From: Rhodospirillaceae bacterium
GTDB lineage: Bacteria > Pseudomonadota > Alphaproteobacteria > GCA-2731375
Reading direction: 5' to 3'
DNA length: 64,000 bases
Assembly (NCBI GenBank): GCA_018701215.1
Contig: JABIWH010000057.1
Span: 124,001-188,000 of the forward strand
The notes under the pieces are model-generated. The model saw nothing but the letters and a program-made list of their open reading frames with translations. It did not search any database and had not been told where the DNA came from. Below are positions 58,129-64,000 of the stretch, piece by piece (position 1 is the stretch's first letter; each line of letters opens with the position of its first letter). Made by a program: the position numbers and the translations under genes.

Positions 58129-61100
58129 ATGATGGATAAGAGGGCACGGGAAGAGCGGGACAGCCGCCTGGATGGCATGTCCCAGATGGTGGCCGAGCGC
58201 TTCAAACGCGGCGAGGCCGACGAGATCAAGGCCTTTTTCGAGCAGTTTTATGCCCGCGTTCCGGCCGAGGATATCAATGAATCCTCACCGGAAAATCTAT
58301 ACGGCGCCGCGTTGTCCCTTTGGAAGTTCGCGGCCCAGCGCAGCACGGACGAGGTCAACCTGCGGGTTTACAATCCGCGCATGGAAGAGCACGGCTGGAA
58401 ATCGGCCCATACCATTGTTGAAATCATCACCGACGACATGCCGTTCCTGGTGGATTCCATCGTCGGCAACCTGAACCATTGGGATGCCCGGGTTCATCTG
58501 GCGATCCACCCGGTGATCCGTGTGCGCCGGAATGACAAGGGCACGCGGCAGGAACTGTTGCCCCCGGTGGTTAACGGCAAGCCGGGTTTGAGCGAATCCG
58601 TGATGCATATCCAGATCGCTGAACAAAGCGACCAGGGGGCGTTGGATAAAATCGTGCAGGATCTGCGCGGTGTTCTGGCCGATGTTGGCGCGGCGGTGAC
58701 GGACTGGCCGGCCATGTTGGCGCAGTTGGACGACGCCATTGTGCAGATGAACAGCTCGAAATTTCCCCAAAGCCAGGACGAGGTTGCCGAGTCCGGCGCC
58801 TTTTTGGCCTGGTTGCGGGACAATCATTTCACCCTGCTTGGCTGCCGCGACTATAGCTACAGTGTTAAGAACGGAGGCAAAAAGGCCGACGGCGACCTGA
58901 TGATCGTACCGGATAGCTCGCTGGGCATCTTTCGCGATGAAACCCGGCACGTGCTGACCCGCCAGGATGGCCCGAAAACGCTTGTTGACCCGGGCGGCAA
59001 GGGCGCGGCCTCGATCGCGCAACGTTTCATCCGCCGCGAGGAAATCCTGCTGGTCACCAAGACCGGCGTGCGCGGCACCGTGCACCGTCCGGTGCACATG
59101 GATTACATCGGTATCAAGCGCTATGACGGCAAGGGCAAGCTGACTGGCGAGCGGCGCTTTGTCGGCCTGTTCACGGCCTCGGCCTTTAACCGCACGCCGC
59201 GCGATATCCCTTTGCTGCGGCGCAAGCTGGCCCAGGCCATTGAACTGGCTGGCATGGATGCCGAGTCGCATGACGGCAAGGCTCTGACCCATATTCTGGA
59301 AACCTATCCCAGGGACGAATTGTGGCAGATCGACGTCGAGACCCTGACCTCGATCGCCACCGGCATCCAGGCCTTGCAGGAGCGCCCCCGCTTTCGCATG
59401 TTTGCCCGGCGCGACCGCTTCGACCGCTATTTCACCGTTCTGGTCTATATGCCGCGCGAGCGTTTGAGCACGGAGCTGCGCGAACGGTTCGCCGATCTGT
59501 TGTGCGAGGCGGTCAATGGCCGGCTCTCCAACTATTATACCGAGGTTAGCCAGAACCCCTTGGCGCGGGTGCATTTTATTATCGGCATCAACGAGGGCGG
59601 CGCGCCGGACGATATTGATTTCGGCGCCGTCGAGACCCGCCTGATCGCCGCGGCACGGCAATGGCAGGATGATTTCTATGAGGTCCTGGTGGAGCATTGG
59701 GGCGAGGAGGGCGGCAATCGCCTGGCCGCGCGCTATGGCAAGGCCTTCCCAACGTCCTATACCGAGCGCTTCAACGCCGAGATTGCCCTGCGTGATATCG
59801 AAGGCATAGAAGGCCTGTCGGACGGCACCGGCGTCGGTTTGAATATTTATCGCATGATCGAAGACGCGGAGCACGTGGTGCGCTTCAAGATCTATCATCC
59901 CGGCCAGTCCCTGCCCCTGTCGGATTGCCTGCCAATGATGGAGAACATGGGCCTCAGAGTGATTGGCGAGGAACCTTTCCAGGTTACCATGGCGGGCGAG
60001 GAAACCATTTGGATCCATAACTTCCTGTTGGAAGAACAGGATGGCGAAGCGATTGACCTTGGTCTGTTGAAGTCGAGCTTTGAAGAGGCCTTCGCCAAGG
60101 TCTGGGCCGGCGAGGTCGAGGATGATGGCTTTAACCGCCTGGTTCTAAAGGCCGGCTTGGGCTGGCGCCAGGTCGTGGTCTTGCGCACCTTGTGCAAATA
60201 CCTGCGGCAGACCGGGATCGCCTATAGCCAGGACTATATGGAAGATACCCTGGCGCGAAACCCCGTTATCACCGGCATGATCGCGCGGCTGTTCCTGGCC
60301 CGCTTCGACCCCGAGGCGCCCGATGCCGGAAAAGAAATCAATCAGCTGGCCGCGAATATCGTCGATGCCCTGGAAGTGGTGGAAAGCCTGGACGAGGACC
60401 GCATTCTGCGCCGTTTTCTGAACCTGGTGCAGGCCGCCTTGCGGACCAACTTTTTCCAAATCGCCGAGGACGGCGGGCCCAAGCCTTACCTGTCGATCAA
60501 GTTCGACAGCCAGGCGGTGGACGAATTGCCGCTGCCGCGCCCGTTCCGCGAAATATTCGTCTATTCGCCACAGGTTGAAGGCGTCCATTTGCGCGGCGGC
60601 AAGGTGGCCCGCGGCGGCTTGCGCTGGTCGGACCGGCGGGAGGATTTCCGAACCGAAGTGCTGGGTCTGATGAAGGCGCAGATGGTCAAGAACGCTGTCA
60701 TCGTGCCGGTCGGCTCGAAAGGCGGTTTCGTGCCCAAGCGGCTGCCGCTTACCAGCGGGCGGGAAGCTCTGCAGGACGAGGCCATCGCCTGTTACAAGAC
60801 CTTCATCCGGGGTCTGTTGGATTTGACCGATAACCTGCGCGGCCAGGACGTCGTTCCGCCGCCCCTGGTCAAGCGCTATGACGATGACGATCCCTACCTG
60901 GTGGTCGCCGCCGACAAGGGCACCGCGACCTTCTCGGATATCGCCAATGGTGTGGCCATCGACTATGGCTTCTGGCTGGGCGATGCCTTCGCCTCCGGCG
61001 GGGCCAAGGGCTATGACCACAAAATCATGGGCATCACCGCCAAGGGCGCCTGGGAATCCGTCAAACGGCATTTTCGCGAGTTGGACCGGGATATCCAGAG

Positions 61101-63000
61101 CGAGGATTTCACCGTCGTCGGCTGTGGCGATATGTCGGGCGATGTCTTCGGCAACGGCATGCTGCTGTCCAAGCATATTCGCCTGCAAGCCGCCTTTGAT
61201 CACCGCAATATCTTTATCGATCCGGCCCCTGATGCAGCACTTAGCTGGGCGGAACGCAAGCGCCTGTTCGAGCTGCCGCGCTCCTCTTGGGAAGACTATG
61301 ACAGCGGGCTGATCTCCACGGGCGGCGGTATCTTTGACCGCAAGGCCAAGGCGATCGAGTTGAGCGCCGAGATGAAGCGCCTGACCGGCCTAAAGACAAA
61401 ATCCGTGACCCCGAACGAGTTGATCCACGCCCTGTTGCAGGCCGACGTGGATCTGCTGTGGTTCGGCGGCATCGGCACCTACATCAAGGCCAGCAGCGAA
61501 AGCGACCTGGATGCCGGTGACCGGGCCAACGACGCGGTACGGGTGAACGGCGATCAGCTGCGTTGCAAGGTGATCGGCGAGGGCGGCAATCTGGGCATTA
61601 CCCAGTTGGCCCGCCTGGAGATTGCCCAGCACGGCGGCCGCCTGAACACCGATGCCATCGACAATTCCGCCGGCGTCGATTGCTCTGATCACGAGGTCAA
61701 CATCAAGGTCCTGATCGATGCGGTGGTGGCCGAGGGCGAGATGACCGGCAAGCAGCGCGACCGCCTGTTGGTGGAAATGACCGACGAGGTGGGCGAGCTG
61801 GTCTTGCGCGACAATTATCTGCAAACCCAATCACTCAGCGTATTGCAGCACCGGGCGCCGGCTTTGCTGGAATCCCATGCCCGCTATATGCGGGATCTGG
61901 AACGTAACGGTCAGTTGAACCGCGAGGTTGAGTATCTGCCCGATGACGAGGCCCTGGCCGAGCGCGCGGCGAAAGGCGAGGGTCTGACCCGGCCGGAACT
62001 GTCGGTTCTGTTGGCCTATGCCAAGATGGTATTGTACGACGAACTGCTGGAAAGCGATCTGGCGAGTTCCAAGGGCCTGGCGGCGGATCTGATAAAATAC
62101 TTCCCCCGGAAATTGCGCCGCGAACAGCATGCGGCCATTTTGCAGCATCGTCTGCGCCGCGAAATAATCGCGACTGTGACCGCCAATTCCATCGTCAATC
62201 GTCTTGGCATTACCTTCGTCCATGACGTGATCGAGGAGACCGGCGCCTCGGTCGAGGCTATTGCCCGCTGTTACGCCGCCGCCCGTGATCTGTTTGAAAT
62301 GCGGCAATTGTGGAACCAGATCGAGACCCTGGATAACACTGTTCCCGCCGCCGTGCAGACGGGCATGGTTCTGGCCACGGCCGAATTCATGCGCCGGATG
62401 ACCTTGTGGTTCCTGCGCAACGTGCCCCAGCCGTTGAAGGTCAACACGGTGATCACCGCGTTCGGGCCCGGCGTCAGCAGTCTGGCCGGGCAGTTGGACA
62501 AGGTGATCGGTTGTACCGAGAACAAGAGGATGACCTCTGGTGCCGCGGAATTGTTCAAGCAGGGCGTGGCCGAGACCCTGGCGCGGCGGATCGAGGGGTT
62601 GGAGCCCATGAATGCCGCCTGTGATATTGTCCAGGTTGCCGCCGATAGCGGCCGCCCGGTGGAAGAAGTCGGGCGTGTGCATTTTGCCCTGGGCGCGCGC
62701 CTGGGTCTGGATCGCCTATGCGCCTCGGCCGAGGCGTTGGAGGCCGAGGACCATTGGCAACGCAAGGCGATCGCCTCCATCGTCGAGGATCTGCGCGGCC
62801 AGCAACGAGCCCTGACCTCCGTCGTCCTGGAACAGGCCAATGGCGCGGGCGGTGATGAGGCGGTGGAAAAATGGTGCGGCGCCAACCAACGGGATATTGC
62901 CCGCAGCGACGAAATGATCGCCGAGTTCGAGGCGGGCGGCATGGACATTGCCAAGCTGGCCTTGGCAAATCGCTATATCCGCAGGCTAATTATCGGCTAA
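58129..63000 (+). CDS. gdhB: NAD-dependent glutamate dehydrogenase, 180-kDa class
   Basis: A very large catabolic glutamate dehydrogenase of 1,623 residues that deaminates glutamate to 2-oxoglutarate with NAD. Length and layout fit the GDH-180 class: a long N-terminal regulatory part with ACT-like segments, then the catalytic core from about residue 800. The core shows GGKVARGGLRWSDRREDFRT, VPVGSKGGFVPKRLP with the substrate-binding Lys, GCGDMSGDVFGNGMLLS, RNIFIDPAPDA and GEGGNLGITQLARLE. The ATG at 58129 is preferred because AAGGA is eight bases upstream; a GTG at 58108 is an alternative. It links amino acid breakdown to the citric acid cycle. Probably transcribed alone. Confidence 0.93.
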   Translation: MMDKRAREERDSRLDGMSQMVAERFKRGEADEIKAFFEQFYARVPAEDINESSPENLYGAALSLWKFAAQRSTDEVNLRVYNPRMEEHGWKSAHTIVEIITDDMPFLVDSIVGNLNHWDARVHLAIHPVIRVRRNDKGTRQELLPPVVNGKPGLSESVMHIQIAEQSDQGALDKIVQDLRGVLADVGAAVTDWPAMLAQLDDAIVQMNSSKFPQSQDEVAESGAFLAWLRDNHFTLLGCRDYSYSVKNGGKKADGDLMIVPDSSLGIFRDETRHVLTRQDGPKTLVDPGGKGAASIAQRFIRREEILLVTKTGVRGTVHRPVHMDYIGIKRYDGKGKLTGERRFVGLFTASAFNRTPRDIPLLRRKLAQAIELAGMDAESHDGKALTHILETYPRDELWQIDVETLTSIATGIQALQERPRFRMFARRDRFDRYFTVLVYMPRERLSTELRERFADLLCEAVNGRLSNYYTEVSQNPLARVHFIIGINEGGAPDDIDFGAVETRLIAAARQWQDDFYEVLVEHWGEEGGNRLAARYGKAFPTSYTERFNAEIALRDIEGIEGLSDGTGVGLNIYRMIEDAEHVVRFKIYHPGQSLPLSDCLPMMENMGLRVIGEEPFQVTMAGEETIWIHNFLLEEQDGEAIDLGLLKSSFEEAFAKVWAGEVEDDGFNRLVLKAGLGWRQVVVLRTLCKYLRQTGIAYSQDYMEDTLARNPVITGMIARLFLARFDPEAPDAGKEINQLAANIVDALEVVESLDEDRILRRFLNLVQAALRTNFFQIAEDGGPKPYLSIKFDSQAVDELPLPRPFREIFVYSPQVEGVHLRGGKVARGGLRWSDRREDFRTEVLGLMKAQMVKNAVIVPVGSKGGFVPKRLPLTSGREALQDEAIACYKTFIRGLLDLTDNLRGQDVVPPPLVKRYDDDDPYLVVAADKGTATFSDIANGVAIDYGFWLGDAFASGGAKGYDHKIMGITAKGAWESVKRHFRELDRDIQSEDFTVVGCGDMSGDVFGNGMLLSKHIRLQAAFDHRNIFIDPAPDAALSWAERKRLFELPRSSWEDYDSGLISTGGGIFDRKAKAIELSAEMKRLTGLKTKSVTPNELIHALLQADVDLLWFGGIGTYIKASSESDLDAGDRANDAVRVNGDQLRCKVIGEGGNLGITQLARLEIAQHGGRLNTDAIDNSAGVDCSDHEVNIKVLIDAVVAEGEMTGKQRDRLLVEMTDEVGELVLRDNYLQTQSLSVLQHRAPALLESHARYMRDLERNGQLNREVEYLPDDEALAERAAKGEGLTRPELSVLLAYAKMVLYDELLESDLASSKGLAADLIKYFPRKLRREQHAAILQHRLRREIIATVTANSIVNRLGITFVHDVIEETGASVEAIARCYAAARDLFEMRQLWNQIETLDNTVPAAVQTGMVLATAEFMRRMTLWFLRNVPQPLKVNTVITAFGPGVSSLAGQLDKVIGCTENKRMTSGAAELFKQGVAETLARRIEGLEPMNAACDIVQVAADSGRPVEEVGRVHFALGARLGLDRLCASAEALEAEDHWQRKAIASIVEDLRGQQRALTSVVLEQANGAGGDEAVEKWCGANQRDIARSDEMIAEFEAGGMDIAKLALANRYIRRLIIG

Positions 63001-63031
63001 TCTACTCCCCTGAATCTTGGGGGAGGTAGGC

Positions 63032-64000
63032 ATGACCGCGCATGCGGATGGGTTGGATAACGGGCAAGACGGCGCGCTGACCGTTACCGGCACGGCACCT
63101 GCGTCGCGTCGGGCACAGTTTAGCTGGGCCTTGTTCGATTGGGCCAACCAGCCCTATTTCACCTTGGTAACCACTTTTATTTTCGCGCCCTATTTCACCT
63201 CGCATGTGGTGGGCAACGCCATCCGCGGGCAGGAACTATGGGGCTATGGCCAAGCCGTGGCGGGCCTTTGCATTGCCCTGCTTAGCCCGGTGATGGGTGC
63301 CATGGCGGATGCCAGCGGCCCGCGCAAGCCGTGGATTCTGTCGTTTCAGGCCTTGTGTGTGCTGGCCTGTGCCGGTTTGTGGCTGGCCCTGCCGGGTGCA
63401 AGCGACCGGGATCTGGTGCAGATCCTGGGCCTGGTTGTGCTGGCCAGCGTGGGTGCCGAATTCGCGACCGTATTCAATAATGCCATGTTGCCCGGCCTGG
63501 TGGCCCAGGCCCGCCTGGGCCGCCTGTCCGGCTATGCCTGGGCCTTGGGCTATCTGGGTGGACTGGTTTCGTTGGGTTTTGTGCTGGGCGGCTTCAGCCT
63601 GCCGGAGGTGCCGCTGTTTGGCCTGGACAAGGCGAGCCATGAACATGACCGCATGGTCGGGCCGCTATCGGCGATTTGGATGATTGTTTTCATCCTGCCC
63701 CTGATGCTGTTCACGCCCGATGTTCCGCCCAGCGGTCTGGGCCCGGTCCGCGCCGCACGCCAGGGCCTGGGCCAATTGGCCGGCACCTTGCGTTCCCTGC
63801 GTCACTACCGCAACGTCATGCGGTTCCTGATCGCACGGATGATCTATTTCGACGGCCTGTCCGCGATCTTCGCTTTTGGTGGTATCTATGCTGCCGGGAT
63901 CTTTGGTTGGAGCACGACCAATCTTGGTGTCTTTGGCATTATCCTGATAATTTTCGCTGCCCTTGGTGCCATGGCGGGCGGCTGGCTGGATGACCGCATC
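63032..64000 (+). CDS. UMF1-family MFS transporter, truncated by window edge
   Basis: The first 323 residues of an inner-membrane transporter of the UMF1/Atg22-like branch of the major facilitator superfamily. The signature SWALFDWANQPYFTLVTTF lies at the first span, then PVMGAMADASGPRKPWI replaces the usual motif A, and YAWALGYLGGLVSLGFVLGG follows. At least eight spans are visible; the C-terminal spans lie beyond the window. The ATG is fixed by GGGGGAGG. That ribosome site can pair with CTCCCC just upstream. Substrate unknown. Confidence 0.85.
   Translation, partial: MTAHADGLDNGQDGALTVTGTAPASRRAQFSWALFDWANQPYFTLVTTFIFAPYFTSHVVGNAIRGQELWGYGQAVAGLCIALLSPVMGAMADASGPRKPWILSFQALCVLACAGLWLALPGASDRDLVQILGLVVLASVGAEFATVFNNAMLPGLVAQARLGRLSGYAWALGYLGGLVSLGFVLGGFSLPEVPLFGLDKASHEHDRMVGPLSAIWMIVFILPLMLFTPDVPPSGLGPVRAARQGLGQLAGTLRSLRHYRNVMRFLIARMIYFDGLSAIFAFGGIYAAGIFGWSTTNLGVFGIILIIFAALGAMAGGWLDDRI

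Noticed and set aside
58297..60018. Long open frame (573 codons) on the minus strand inside the glutamate dehydrogenase gene
   Set aside because: A by-product of high GC and codon bias. The predicted protein is rich in His, Gln and Gly with no domain, and lies antisense to conserved motifs of the real gene.
1..64000. CRISPR arrays, tRNA or rRNA genes, insertion sequences, prophage
   Set aside because: Reading both strands I found no spaced identical repeats, no tRNA-like cloverleaf, no rRNA signature and no transposase or phage gene.

Overview
The window is GC-rich, densely packed chromosomal DNA of an alphaproteobacterium. I see no tRNA, rRNA, CRISPR array, insertion sequence or prophage gene. 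The assignment is inferred from gene order and families: a small bacterial SRP RNA directly upstream of dnaX-ybaB-recR, a membrane-anchored cytochrome c divergent from kdsB-pheA, rmuC next to def-fmt, and a 180-kDa-type NAD-glutamate dehydrogenase. Together these suggest a Rhodospirillales-like, possibly marine, lineage; the lineage is inference.

Layout. 1-7 kb: a truncated acetoacetyl-CoA synthetase, an EamA exporter, a DUF1232 protein, a short-chain dehydrogenase, a SEL1-repeat lipo/periplasmic-type protein with pterin dehydratase, a zincin, and ThpR with a TesA-like esterase. 7-11 kb: the YbbA-YbbP ABC system divergent from the esterase, then a Bax-inhibitor-1 family membrane protein. 11-14 kb: an M81/MlrC metallopeptidase translationally coupled to a TTC38-type TPR protein.

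14.0-17.9 kb (minus strand) is the most striking region. A gene interrupted by an in-frame TGA reads through as a selenoprotein with a Cys-Sec-Gly-Ser-Cys motif, and a textbook bacterial SECIS-like hairpin follows the TGA. Next come a Sec-less paralogue of its C-terminal domain and a thioredoxin-reductase-like flavoprotein. The three genes are packed like one operon and look like a self-contained selenium-dependent redox system of unknown substrate.

18-28 kb is accessory in character: a GNAT acetyltransferase of different composition, an FMN nitroreductase paired with a deazaflavin (F420)-type nitroreductase, a class III aminotransferase, a perfect 24-bp inverted repeat, and an operon of an erythromycin-esterase-like protein, an orphan molybdenum hydroxylase large subunit and a MetF-type reductase. 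An unknown membrane protein and a cyclic-nucleotide-binding protein follow. 28-35.6 kb is a Yej-type peptide ABC importer with two tandem binding proteins.

36-46 kb carries a HAD phosphatase, a HisN-like phosphatase, cytochrome c, kdsB, pheA, a proline-racemase-family enzyme with a Ser/Cys pair, a second EamA transporter, NudC, a fumarate-reductase-like flavoprotein and an amidase. 46-49 kb is the replication/repair block ffs-dnaX-ybaB-recR. 49-55 kb holds a Bcr/CflA efflux pump with an epoxide hydrolase, and a SARP/BTAD-type regulator divergent from a methyltransferase with a paired direct repeat between them. 55-64 kb ends with rmuC, def-fmt, the large glutamate dehydrogenase and a truncated UMF1-family transporter.

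All functions are read from sequence motifs and family knowledge; no database search was run.
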